A stretch of DNA of 64,000 nucleotides from Syngnathus acus (Eukaryota > Chordata > Actinopteri > Syngnathiformes > Syngnathidae), in the NCBI RefSeq assembly GCF_901709675.1, contig NC_051092.1:14050991-14114990 (forward strand), written 5' to 3'. Made by a program: the position numbers and the translations under genes. Numbering within the stretch: position 1 is the stretch's first letter; the number at the start of each line of letters is the position of its first letter. This document shows, in pieces, positions 42,262-55,900 of this stretch. The notes under the pieces were generated by a model, which did no database searches, was not told the origin of the DNA, and saw only the letters and a list, made by a program, of their open reading frames with translations.

Positions 42262-43904
42262 AAGTTATGCATCTCATCATCGTCTTAGTGTGTTTTTGTG
42301 TTTCACTTTTTTTTTTTTTTTGTATTGCCTTTGATTAACACAAATACGTTTCTTTTGTTCTAGTCGGTTTGTTTGAGCTGAAGCATTTTGTGCTCAGACC
42401 TTCAGGCTTCTGCTAAAGAGCAAATAAAATAAGCAAAGTCTACTACAACATCTGAACTTTATTTGTTGTTAATCAGAGGCATTTATAATTGTGGCAGGTG
42501 ATTGGTTAATTCTGAACACAGCCCTTGTTAAGAGGGTGTGCACACTTGTGCAACCCCACAAAATATTTTTTGTTCACATTAATGGTAGTTGTGAAATGAT
42601 TTATCTTGGTCTCATTTTTTAATCGCACAAAATCTTGACATTTAACATGGGTGTGTAGACTTTTTATACCCATTGTAACTAAGACTGTCAAGCAGATCCT
42701 CCAAGGACAAACACTATAGGGGTCCACACCTAGAATAAAAGATAGCAAAGATCCACTCGTGCTTGTCTTCGTGTGGCAGTGGGCACGGTTTGTTGTCAGA
42801 GCTTTGCCAAATTGCTGGAGACGGTTTTGACGAGAGGCTTGATTGTTCTCCAGCTTGTGAATGCGTATTGACACAATGATGTTTAACTTAAGCGGGACAT
42901 TTTATTTTCCAAAAGTGAGCTATGACTCAGTGGGTTTATACAAACAGAAATATGTGAGTAGGATGGGGCAGGACTTAACAAAGAGGACAGAAAGTTCTGT
43001 ATTTTGGATAAATGAAAGTGAAACATTATGTGGCCTATTGTACATGATGTTTTTGTGTGTGATCCCAGATAAGATCCAAGGAAAGTCAAAACTGAAGCAA
43101 AAAGCCATTTCAAATCCCAAACGCTGGTATGTTACTGACTGTTTTTATTTCAGGATATGTGAGATTTTTTCTGACATTTACGTTTTTTGGGGTCTTGAAT
43201 TTTTGTAAATATGAGTTTCCTGATGTGGAAGGTTTTTTTTTTTTTATGAGTGAGGCTTGTGTGAATATGAGTGTTTTTTGCATCCAAGCTTTTTTTGGAG
43301 AATGTGAGTTTTATTTTTCCTCATTCAATCATTTTTGGCCTCATTTCCAATTGCGTTTCTGTATGTCCGTAAACATTCTAAAGGCTGCCAACTCATCTAG
43401 AATTTACCATGCTTGGCTAGATATGACTTTTAGTGGATCCATGCTTGATTAAAATGATGAGATGACTAATATTTAGTCAAGGTACGCTCGGCCCATATGC
43501 ATAAAGACTTTAAGACATGGACAGCTCAGTAGATAAAGAGGCACTGCCCACTGTTTGAAATGTTCTAGTTGACTGAGAAGAGCATACACTCATTGCTTAA
43601 GTAACAACAACACCACACTGGCAACTTCCTTGTACAGAAAGCAGAGAAATACATGAACATAAGCATATCATAAAGTAGGAAAGTACATTTTCACCATCCA
43701 TCAGCACTGACAATACACTAGATACATTTCAAATGTTGGCTTTACTTTCAGGAGGACGTACGGTGATGTGGAAAGATTATCATAAAAATATATCAAGGGA
43801 TCACGTCACATGGAGATGGAGAAGATGTGTTATTCTAAGCATATGGTGCTGACACCCACAGTGTCACAATATTACCCCTCCTAAATTGCAAACAGCTAAT
43901 GAAC
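42262..43904. other. Mucin 1-mucin 2 intergenic region
   Basis: About 1.6 kb separates the two mucins. The left part (42400-42690) looks like a dispersed repeat remnant. The remainder is AT-rich with T-runs (for example 43232-43245) and no supportable gene. The putative mucin 2 promoter is at its right end. Confidence 0.45.
42400..42690. repeat. Probable interspersed repeat remnant
   Basis: The segments ACTTTATTTGTTGTTAATCA, GGGTGTGCACACTTGTGCAA and GGGTGTGTAGACTTTTTATA occur in this order. They resemble a pattern I recall as a dispersed element in several fish genomes. No terminal repeats or coding capacity are visible. A repeat-library search is needed to name it. Confidence 0.35.
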
Positions 43905-43912
43905 TATATTAA
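43905..43912 (+). promoter_or_regulatory. Candidate TATA box of mucin 2
   Basis: TATATTAA lies 37-44 bp upstream of the first in-frame ATG (43949) and 58-65 bp upstream of the better-context ATG at 43970. The layout closely mirrors the TATA and ATG arrangement of mucin 1. Confidence 0.45.
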
Positions 43913-43969
43913 ACGTCAGTGGTCATTTGGGTCCAGTTCACCCGGTTGATGCCAATGGAAACACACAGG

Positions 43970-46900
43970 ATGGCGCTTGGATGGGTGATCCCATGGATCA
44001 GCATCTACTTTGGACTGTCTGCTGCATCCAGTGGTATGTATTACCCCAAGGAAGAGCTGTGTCGATGTAGAAATGGAAATGCCGTTAAATTATCAGTCGC
44101 CCAAACAATACAAATAGAATGTAAAGAATTAAAGTTAGTGCATCATGATTAATTCAAATATTAATTAGATTGGGCCAATGTATTTAATAAATAAATTAAA
44201 CAAATTTAATAGATAAATTACATTTAATTAAGTAACTATCTGTTAGTAAATATTGTTGATATTGTCTGTCTATATGTGTTGCAGCACCGTATATTTTTAC
44301 ATACGCATTTGAACTTTAAAACATTCTGAAACATTCTAAAACATAAACGCTATCACTCAATGGCATTTTCCATTCTGTTGGCATTAAACTAGCTGACTTT
44401 GATCCCAAGTTGCAAGGCAATGCTAGAAATATGTTGTAGGGTTGCAAAATTAAAATGTATCAGATGAAGTAGTACATGGTATTATTGCTCTCCTGTTTGA
44501 TTTATGCAGTTTGATTTTGGCTATGTGTAACAATGCAGTAAATGTGTGGGTAGCAATGAGTGAATGGAAATTTCTTCACTTATTAATTGATTTTTCCTTT
44601 TCAAGTCCCACTTCAGACTGTGACAGCAGTGCCAGTATTTACAGGTGAGGTCATTTTAAAGAAGACAAATTATGAAATTTCTTGTGTTTTAATAACATAT
44701 CTGTGACGATATAGATGGCTCCGGCATTATTTTGTTTTGTCACGGGGCTTCGTATATTTTAGAATATTAAATAAAATGCTGGGGGCTACACAGATTTCTG
44801 AAGGGGCTCTAATATAGAATGTCATTTTAAATGAATTGATAATTGGAATTTTACTCGACAGTCGATTTCCCATCATATGGCCTGTTTAAAGACAAAAAAG
44901 GTTTTAAAAATTATTCAGCTGCTTCCATGTCACTTCATTTGTAACTCCATTACAGAAGTGAGCGCATCCCACGACAACCAGTTCTGCAGCACATGGGGAA
45001 ACTACCATTTCCGGACTTTCGACGGAGAATTCTTCCAGCTTCGCTCCAACTGCAACTATCTCCTTGCATCCAACTGTAAGGGCAGCTATGAGGACTTTAA
45101 CATCCAGCTGCAACGACAGGAGACAGACGGGTCTGCTCCTCTCAAATGGATCACCATGAGACTGGAAGGAATGGTGGTGGAACTCTCCAATTCTTCCATC
45201 GTGGTCAATGATGAGATGTGAGTATGTGTGAACATTTCATGTTTTATGGGTCATGCATGGAGGTTAACCCATATTTGCTGTCTTTTCTCCCTCCAGTGTG
45301 ACGTTGCCTTTCAGTCAAGCAGGCCTGTCCATCATGAGAACATTCTCCTATGTTAAGTTTGAGGCGACAAGTGGCGTCATTGTCATGTGGAATGAAGAAG
45401 ACACGCTCTGGGTAGGTCCATTCACCAAGTCATCCTTCCCTATTGAAATGAATGGAATTGCAATTAAATCGTTCCAAGCTCCGAAAAAACTAAAGCCTGG
45501 CTGATATGGAATTTATTGAGGGCTTTGCTGATCGCGTCTCTGCCCAAAGAAATGCCATTAGATCACTAGCACGCATGATTGGCAACACGCTAAAGCGGCT
45601 ACATGGCTAGCATGATTATTCATGATGGAATATTGCCCAAAATAAAATGCTAACGATTTAATGTTATATTTTTTGGACTTCACAATTAATACAATAAATA
45701 AGAGGCCATCAATTTACCTGATGACCCGACAGGAACATTTACGGGTTGAAATCTTAAACACTGTGTATTTTGACACAATTTCCAGGTTGAGTTGGATTCT
45801 AAATACAAGAATCAGACTTGTGGGTTGTGTGGTGATTTCAATGGAGACCACACTGATGGTGAGTAAAGCTTGTACAAGGGAGATTATATGACACTATTCT
45901 AGCCTAACACAAAGTCAGTATTCAAATGTACCAAACACTCTTTTCCAGGGTCTCTTGAGGAATTAGATGAAGCCTGGAAAACTGACAACTGTGACAAAAT
46001 CTTGCCTCCTTCCCCTCAGACCTGCTCCATAAGTCAGGTATCGAATTGGACGATAGCCTCAAATGAATATTTATCAAACACAAATTCAACACGTTGCTTT
46101 TCTCCGCAGAGGGCTGACTGTGAGAGTTTTGTGTCCGAGGCTTCCTTCCTGAGCTGTCACGAGCGAATCAACAGTGCGGCCTTTGTGGACGCTTGTGTAA
46201 AGGACTTGTGCGCCTGTAAAAGCAACTCCACGTCCTGCTTGTGTTCAACCATGGCAGAGTACTCACGGCAATGCGCACACGCAGGCGGGGCGCCGCAGGA
46301 ATGGAATGCGCATTTGTGCGGTGAGGAAAACAAATATTTGAGATGCTAATTCATCCGAATAACTTTTATTCACTTTTACTCCTCTTTCGTAAATAATAGC
46401 TAAGAAAACATGCCCGTTTAACATGGACTACAAAGAATGTGGGAGCCCTTGCATGGACACCTGCAGTGACCCACAGAGGAGCCAAGTGTGTGAGGAACAC
46501 TGCGTAGATGGATGCTTCTGTCCACCTGGTAGGATTTTATACATACAGAAACAATGCTGCTGCCTTGATAGGTGTGATTTAACTTTCAGATGATTTTTTT
46601 TTTTTTTTGCTTTGACTATTGAGTGAGCAATAATCACATAATGAGAAATGGGAAAAACTGGAAAATAGCCAAAAATGAATCTGATCTGACTCTTGGAGAG
46701 GTCCAAGCATATTTCAGAGGGGGTCAGTGCCCCTACTGCCCCCCCTCTAGCTCTGCCACTGATGTGCAGTATATCTTGCAATTTCTGTATGATGCTTAAA
46801 ACAACTGGATAAATATGTATTCATATTTTTAGTGAGACTGTATATTATTAGGCAGGCACAATCAATGAATCAAGCATGTCCTCCCATGTTATTGCTTATG

Positions 46901-49900
46901 CTTAGACAACAAACAACTCAATCACTAATTTTCTAACGTGTCCTCCAAGGGACTCTCTTGGACGACATTGGTGATAGCGGCTGTTTGCCCGCCGATCAGT
47001 GCTCCTGTATGCACAACGGCAAGCCTTATAAACCTGGCGAATCCTACTCCAGGGCCTGTCAGACATGGTGATGACCAATTTCACGCTCTTCTTCATCCAG
47101 TTTAGTGAAGCTGCTTTACAAAGCTGACTTTCCGCAAATTATTTCGCAGCACATGTTCTCACGGCGAATGGAAGTGCCATGACACTGACTGTCCTGGTGT
47201 CTGCTCTGTACTCGGCGGGTCACACATCTCCACTTATGATGATAAGACGTACACTTTCCATGGGGACTGCTCTTATGTTCTTACAAAGGTAAGGCCTATT
47301 GCGCAAGACAGGCTGAATGCTGACTGGATTGAAATTTTTCTTGATAATGTTGCTCTAATTCCAAATTAGCCTTGAGATATGGATGCTAGCTGGTATCGAT
47401 ACCTGGTAATAGTACTTGATCCATAGATGTTATGTGTGTTCCAATGCATGTTTTTCTCTGTAGGAGATGAACGGGACTTTCATTGTCCTGGGTGACCTTG
47501 TCAGATGTGAAAAATCCGATCAATCAACATGCCTGACTGCAGTCACTCTACTGCTGCCCAAGTCCACGGTAAGGATTGTTTTTGTTTACACACAACTGAA
47601 GACATATTTTATTATATCGAATGTATTCTCCACAAACAGATGATTGCTGTTGACTCGAGCGGTCAAGTTCTCGTCAACAAACTCACCTCTCGTTTGCCTT
47701 TCTTCATGGGTGGGTGCTTTTTTTTGGGTCCTTTTGTATTTCCTGTCATGACAAATGAAGACATTGGATCACTTTTATTCACTCGGTAATCACGTGTTTG
47801 TTTTCTCTACAGATGACGTGACAGTCTTCAGCCCATCCACCTTTTATGTTGTGATCCACACTGTCTATGGGTTTCACCTCGAGGTTCAGCTCACGCCCAT
47901 CATGCAGGTTTATATCAAAGCTAGTCTTCCCCATAAAGGCAAACTCCAAGGTGAGGTGAAAACTTTTGTCTGGCCTGGCTTCTCTGTTCCTTTATGCAAT
48001 TAATTTCTCTCTTTGCAGGTCTTTGTGGAGATTTTAACGATGTCGAATGCAATGACTTCAGAACCAGAAGTGGGATGATTGAGGGAACGGCTGCCGCATT
48101 TGCCAACTCGTGGAAGACTAAAGGACGCTGTCCAGATGTCAACCATACACTCGGTGACCCCTGCCTTCTGAGTGTACACAAGGGTAAGCTATTGTGATTT
48201 TTTTTTTTAAATGCAATATTATTGCGATGTAGTATATCTAAATACAGTGATCATGTCCAAATCAATATATCGTGAAATAGGAAATACTGGATCTAGGAAA
48301 AAATCTATTTCAAGGCGAGGCAGTCACCGTGTTAAAACCGTCATTAACTGTACAGTTATATATTTAAAAGAAATTTAGAACTATATTCCACTTTTCCTGA
48401 TACTGTACGTTATTATGTCTTTTCAGAAAAATACGCTCACCACTGGTGCTCCCTACTGACTGACACAACTGGGGTGTTTTCCAAATGCCATTCTGAGATC
48501 AACCCAGAGGACTATCTGGCTGTAAGCATTTGTGCTACGTGTCTAAAAGGACCAAGGAAAATATTGCATACATTTCCTGCATGTAAAACATATTACATAT
48601 AATCAGATTGATCAATGACTATATAACATCCTTAGCGAACAGTTAAAATGGATTTTTGACGTCTATTGCCGTCAATGGGAGTGAGTGATATTAACACATT
48701 AAGCTTGATATGTTCTCTCCCTACAGTCTTGTATATACGACACATGTGCTGGTGAAAACAGTTTGGACTCCGTATGTGCTACCATCTCCTCCTACGTTCA
48801 CGCGTGTGCCGCTGCCGGCGTCTCCTTGACAGGATGGCGAGAGGTCGTGTGCGGTGAGTTTCCCCCAATGTGCGGTTTTATCATTTGGATTTAGACTAAT
48901 GGTATTGTATGTTCTTTCAATAGGAAAATACACATCAGCTTGCCCTTCGACTTTAGTGTTTGACTATCACATGACAAGCTGTGGACGCACGTGCCACTCT
49001 CTGGGTCAGCCGGACTTAACTTGCGATGCCGATTTGACCCCCGTGGACGGCTGCGGCTGCGCTGAGGGAACTTATCTCAACGAGAGGGGAGAGTGTGTGC
49101 TGGCCTCTCAGTGCTCCTGCCATGTGGGCGACATGATGCTGCGGCCGAAGCAGATCATCAGGGTCCATGGACAGACTTGGTGAGTACTCATAAAAAGTCA
49201 AGGATTTAGCATTCGAGTAAAATGTCCTGAAAGATTTTCTGAAATACACTAGAACGTCTAGAGGTGAACTTAAATACGATGACATCACAAACATGTTCAC
49301 TTGATCCTATCATGGACAAGCTATATTTTTAATCTATTTCAGCGTCTGCCATGGTGGGAAACTCAACTGTACAGGAAACCATCTGACTGAATGTAAGCAC
49401 ACATCAAAACGTTTTTTTTAAATAGATCAGAATTACCTTTTTGATTATTCTACAATGATAATAATAATGAAAATTAAGTATGGATTTTTTTAACCAATGC
49501 TAATGATGTTCTCGCTAACAATTGTGCTCTCTGTTTAGCATGCAATGCTCCAATGACTTTCTTCAACTGCTCAAATGCAAAGCCTGGTGACACAGGGTCA
49601 GAGTGCCAAAAGACTTGTCAAACTCTGGACACAGAATGTGTAAGACTCAAATTATTCAGGACTGATATTATTCCTTCACTGTGGTTGAATTTGCCATTGT
49701 GCTTCTGCTGTTCAGGTTAGCACACATTGCGCGTCAGGCTGCGTATGTCCTGCTGGCTTGTTGTCCGACGGTAAAGGAGGTTGCATCGAGGAGACGGATT
49801 GTCCCTGCACTTATAACGGACAATCCTACAAGCCTGGAGAGACTGTTAAAGTGGACTGCAACACCTGGTATGCATTCTCTTAAGTGTCCTTTTGCATTAG

Positions 49901-52900
49901 TGTTGCGTGCTACTTACCTTATGTGAACTTTATGATGTGATCAAAGCACTTGTAAGAGCCGACAATGGGAATGCACCAGTCAACAATGTGATGGAATCTG
50001 TGCAATATATGGAGAAGGCCATTACATCACCTACGATGACAAGAAATTCTCCTTTAATGGGGATTGTGGCTACGTCTTTACTCAGGTATCACTTGTGTTA
50101 TGTAATTTTTCTTTTTTGCTTGCTTGCATCGTAAATATTCTTCTCTGACATCATTGTCATCTAGGATTACTGTGGGGAAAACAAGAACGGCACCTTCAGG
50201 GTTCTTACTGAGAGCATTCCATGTGGACCAAGTGAAACCATTTGCTCTACTGCTATCAAGCTCTACTTAGGGGTATATCATTCTATTATAATAAGCAATA
50301 GTATAAAATAAAAGTCAGTAATAAAGAATAAAATATAAGTCAGTAAATCAAAGATAAGTTTACACTAATAATGCGAACAAATCTGAAATTTAGCTAACAC
50401 GATGTAAATACAATAAAAATATATGCATTGTACAACATTGTGATTTAATCAATTAAATTAATCAACATTTTTGTCTTTCTTTCAGAATAGTGAAATTATC
50501 CTTAAAGAAGGAACTGTCATAAAACATAACACAGGGTTAGAAATACCCTATAAAGTCCATACTATTGGGTTATATCTTGTCATTGAGGCAAAGAATGGTC
50601 TAACTCTCATCTGGAATAAGAAGACAACACTCATGATCAAATTGAGCTCCGCATTTAAGGTGAGGGAACCCGTATAAGTGATTGGCGTCATCTCTATAAA
50701 CTAATTCTGTTTAATTTATTCCAGGGAAAAGTTTGTGGTCTATGTGGGAATTACGACGGAAACATCAAGAATGACTTTACCACCCGAAATAAAGAGGTGG
50801 TGGTAGACGCCTTCGAGTTCGGCAACAGCTGGAAAGTGTCACAGAGCTGTGCCAACACAAATGCGCTTACAAGTCCTTGCACGCTTTACTCTCATAGGCA
50901 GGCATGGGCACTAAAACGTTGCAGCATTATCAACAGTGCAGTGTTTGATACCTGCCATTCAAAGGTAATGCAAAAACAAAATCCACTTACATTTGTGGGT
51001 TATAAATCAAACTCTAATTATCTTTTTTTTATTATTCTTCAAAGGTGGATCCCCAGCATTATTATAATGCTTGTGTAAGAGACACATGCGCGTGTAATAC
51101 TGGAGGTGATTGCGAATGCTACTGCTCGGCCGTAGCCGCCTATGCAGCGGCCTGTAATGAGGCTGGAGCTTGTATAAAATGGAGAACTCCGTCTATCTGT
51201 CGTAAGTGCTCATCCTAAAAAACATTTTTGTGCAGAATAAATTTAAATCCAACCCTGCATAATACTCACTGTTTCTCATACTAGATTAATAAATATTCTG
51301 TTCCTCATAAAATGTCATAAAATGGTATAATGTACATACATACCACTACAAATAAATCAACATTGTTTAAATGATTGAACTATCTGTTTTATATTCTACC
51401 TCTTAACGTTCATTTCTTTAATCAGCTCTTTTCTGTGATTACTACAATCCCGATGGTGAGTGTGAATGGCATTACGAAGCTTGTGGAAAACCTTGCATGA
51501 AGACTTGCAGGAATCCCTCTGGAAAGTGCTATACTCACATCCCAGCTTTAGAAGGTACCTTGCTCATGATCAGCATCAGTCAGTAAAATGGAGGCACCCT
51601 AAGGGTTGTCTTTCTGGTTCTGCCAATTATGTGCTGGTACCATTGAAAGTTGTAATGCTCTTTAAGGTTGTTATCCAAGATGTCCACCCGATCAACCGTT
51701 TTTGGAAGAGGTAACAATGAAGTGTGTGTCACTGGAGCAATGCGGGTGCTATGATGATGAAGGGAAGCATTATGCCGAAGGAGAGACAATGCCCCCGGTA
51801 GAAAACTGTCAAAAATGGTAGGATGTTTTTCCATCCAAACTCTAAAAACATCTTCACTACATCTATTTTTAAAATCAAATTGTTTCATTTCCACTTTAGT
51901 CAATGTTCTTCATCAGAGAGGCAGTGCTCCTACAACATTGAAGGTAAAAACTGATAATTGTATTGTTACTTTTTTAAAGTCCTCGAAGATAAAAATATTT
52001 GAAAAATAATCGTTGCATTGTTTTGCAGATTGTGTTTGCTCATATAATGGAGAATTATACAATTATGGAGATATAGTATACGACACTCATGATGGAGATG
52101 GTACCTGTATTACTGCTATTTGTGGAGAACATGGAAATATTACAAGAGAAGTCCAAGCCTGCAGTTCTTCAACTACGCAGAAACCAATGACGACAACACA
52201 ATTTGTGTTTGTGACAACAGGTAATGATCAACCATGAAATATGCAGTACAGCATGAGTACAATACATATTATTGCCCTGTATAACACACTGATTATTTTT
52301 GGTTGTTATGTTTTGGCTATTATAGAAAGACTAACCTCTACAAAGGCCCAAACTACCACAGTGAAACCCATCACACTAACCTTCAAACCCACAACATTCA
52401 CAAAAGAGCCTACTACAATTACAACAATAACACAAAAGCCATCCACGCCAACAACGACTACCCCAACAGTTACATCTGGACGAACATCAACACCATCGGA
52501 GTGTCTTGTCTGTCACTGGTCTTCTTGGATCAACAATCATTACCCTGACCCTACCCTTAATGGTGGAGATTATGAGACTACAGCAAACATAACTGATCCA
52601 AGTCTGAATGCCTGCAAACAACCACTTGAAATAGAATGCAGAGCAAAAGCATTTCCTGATGTACCTTTAGATCAGCTAGGTCAAAAAGTAACATGCAACC
52701 CGACAGATGGACTCATCTGTCATAACAAAGAACAAGGCGTACCTCCGATCTGTTATGACTATGAGATTAGAATCAAATGTTGCATCAACCATTGTGTCAC
52801 TCCAACCAAAGCAACTGCAAGGGCCACAACAGAAAAACCTACCACTACTGTAGCTACAACCACAGAAAAGCCTACCACTATGGCCAGAACAACCATTCCA

Positions 52901-55900
52901 CCCACAGAACAACCCACCACAATTGCAGAAGAACCCACCACCACGACAAAAGCCACACAAAAGCCGACCATACCAACAACTACGTCAACAAAGGCAACCA
53001 CACTTACAACTGAACAGACTAAAACCACCACAACCACAGAAAAACCCGCCACAGTTACAGAAAATCCTATCACCACAGTTACACAAAAGGCCAGTACTAC
53101 GGTTTCTGTAACAACCGAAAAACCCAATACTATGACCACCACAGCCACAAAACTACCCACCACAGCTACAGAAAGACCAACCACTCTTACAGAATCTCCA
53201 AGCACATCAATAGAGATCCAAACCACAACAATTACATCTACAGAAAAACCCAATACATCAACAGAGAAGACAAGCACAGTTGTGCAAACAACAGAAGAAC
53301 ACACGACTACCACAGAAACTCCCAAAACAACTACCAAAGGACCAGCTACTACAACGACCATAGAACAGAAACCCACAACCACAGTTTCAGAAACTGCTGG
53401 TATTACCACCACTACATCCAAAGTGACAGAAAAGGTAACGGGAGCAACTACACAACGACCTAGCTCCAAAACCACAGAAAAACTGACAACGCAGGCTACA
53501 GAGAAGCCTACCACCATAACAACTGCAAAGGTACCCACAACAAAGTCATCAGGAACAACAACAGAAAGTCCCACAACAACTGCAATCACATCAACTGAAA
53601 AACCAATGACCACAACCCCTGAAATTGTCACAAATACAATTGTTCCAACTGCACAGTCGACAGGACCCGTGGTGCCGATTACCGAGTCCCAACCTACAAC
53701 AACAGAAAAACCCACCACAGCAACCCTCCAACCCACAACATCTACAAAGGAACCCACCACCACCACAACAACTACACAAAACCAATCCACACCGACAGCT
53801 ACTCCAACATTAACAACTGAAAAGGCCCAAACCACCACACCTACAGCAAAACCCACATCAACGCCATCAGAGTGTGTTGTCTGTCACTGGTCTTCTTGGA
53901 TCAACAATCATTACCCGGACCCTACCCTCAATGGTGGAGATTATGAGACTACAGCAAACATAACGGATCCAAGTCTGAATGCCTGTAAACAACCACTTGA
54001 AATAGAATGCAGAGCAAAAGCGTTTCCTGATATACCTTTGGATCAGCTTGGTCAAAAAGTAACATGCAACCCAAGAGATGGACTGATCTGTCACAACAAA
54101 GAACAAGGCATACCTCCGATCTGTTATGACTATGAGATTAGAGTCAAATGTTGCATCAACCATTGTGTGACTCCAACCAAAGCTACAACTACAAGGGCCA
54201 CAACAAATGCAGTTACAACAGAAAAGACCACAACTGCTGGAGCCACACCCACAGAAAAGCCAACGATGGCTAAAACAACCATTCTACCCACGGAAGAACC
54301 AACCACAACTACAATAGAACCCACCACTGTGACAACAACCACACAAAAGCCATCCGTAACAACCACTACTGCAACAAAAGCAACCACAGTTACTACTGAG
54401 CAAGCTCGTACCACAGAAAAACCCACTACAGTTACAGAAGTACCAACAACAGCCACAGTTACAGAAAACCCCACCAGCACAGTTACACAAAAGGCCAGCA
54501 CTGCTCTAACAACAGAAAAGCCCACAAGTGTGTATGCTACGACCATCACAACCACAAAACTACCCACCATAGCAACAGAAAGACCGACAACCATTACAGA
54601 ATCTCCAAGCACAGTAACAGAGATCCAAACCACAACAAATGCAGTCACAGAAAAACCCAGCACAGCATCAACAGAAAAGATAAGCACAATGGTTGCGACA
54701 ACTGAAAACCCCGCAACTACCATGGAAAACCCCACGACAACTACAGAAAGACCAAGTCTTCCGACCACTGTAGTACAGAAAACTACAACCACAGCTTCAG
54801 AAACCTCAACTACAGGCCAAGTCACAGAAGAAGTAACTGAGACAGCAACAGAACACCCAAGCTCTACTGCCAAAACCACAGAAAAAATGACAACACTTGC
54901 TACAGAAAAGCCTACCACCAAAACAACTGAAAGTTTAGCCACTACAAAGCCACGCAGAACAACAACAGAAGGTTCCACCACGACTGCAGTCACATCCCCT
55001 GAAATAGTTACGAATACAAATGTTCCAACTGCATCTTCGACTGCACCCTTGGTTACATTAAGTACAGAGGTCCAAACTACAACAACTGAAAGACCCACAA
55101 CAACAACCGTTCCACCCACGACACTTACAGAGGAACCTACCACGATCACAACAACCACAGAAAACCCCACCACAGTTACTGAAAACCCCACCACCATGGT
55201 GACAGAAAAGCCTAGTACTACTGTTGCCCTAACCACAGGAAAAACCACTACCGCTGCTACCTCGACCATCACAGCCACAGAAGAACCCACCACAGTAACA
55301 GAGAGACCAACCACAGGTACGGAATCTACAAGCACAGCAACAGGAATCCGAACCACAACATTTACAGTGACACAAAAACCCAGCACAGCATCAACGGAAA
55401 AGATAAGCACAACTGTTCCAAAAACAGAAAAACCCACAACTACCACGGAAACCCCCACAACAGCTACAGAAGGACCAACTACTGCAACCACCATAGTACA
55501 AAAACCCACAACCACAGTTTCAGAAACTGCTGGTATTACCACCACTACATCCAAAGTGACAGAAAAGGTAACGGGAGCAACTACACAACGACCTAGCTCC
55601 ACTCCCAAAACCACAGAAAAACTGACAACGCAGGCTACAGAGAAGCCTACCACCATAACAACTGCAAAGGTACCCACAACAAAGCCATCAGGAACAACAA
55701 CAGAAAGTCCCACAACAACTGCAATCACATCAACTGAAAAACCAATGACCACAACCCCTGAAATTGTCACAAATACAATTGTTCCAACTGCACAGTCGAC
55801 AGGACCCGTGGTGCCGATTACCGAGTCCCAAACTACAACAACAGAAAAACCCACCACAGCAACCCTCCAACCCACAACATCTACAAAAGAACCCACCACC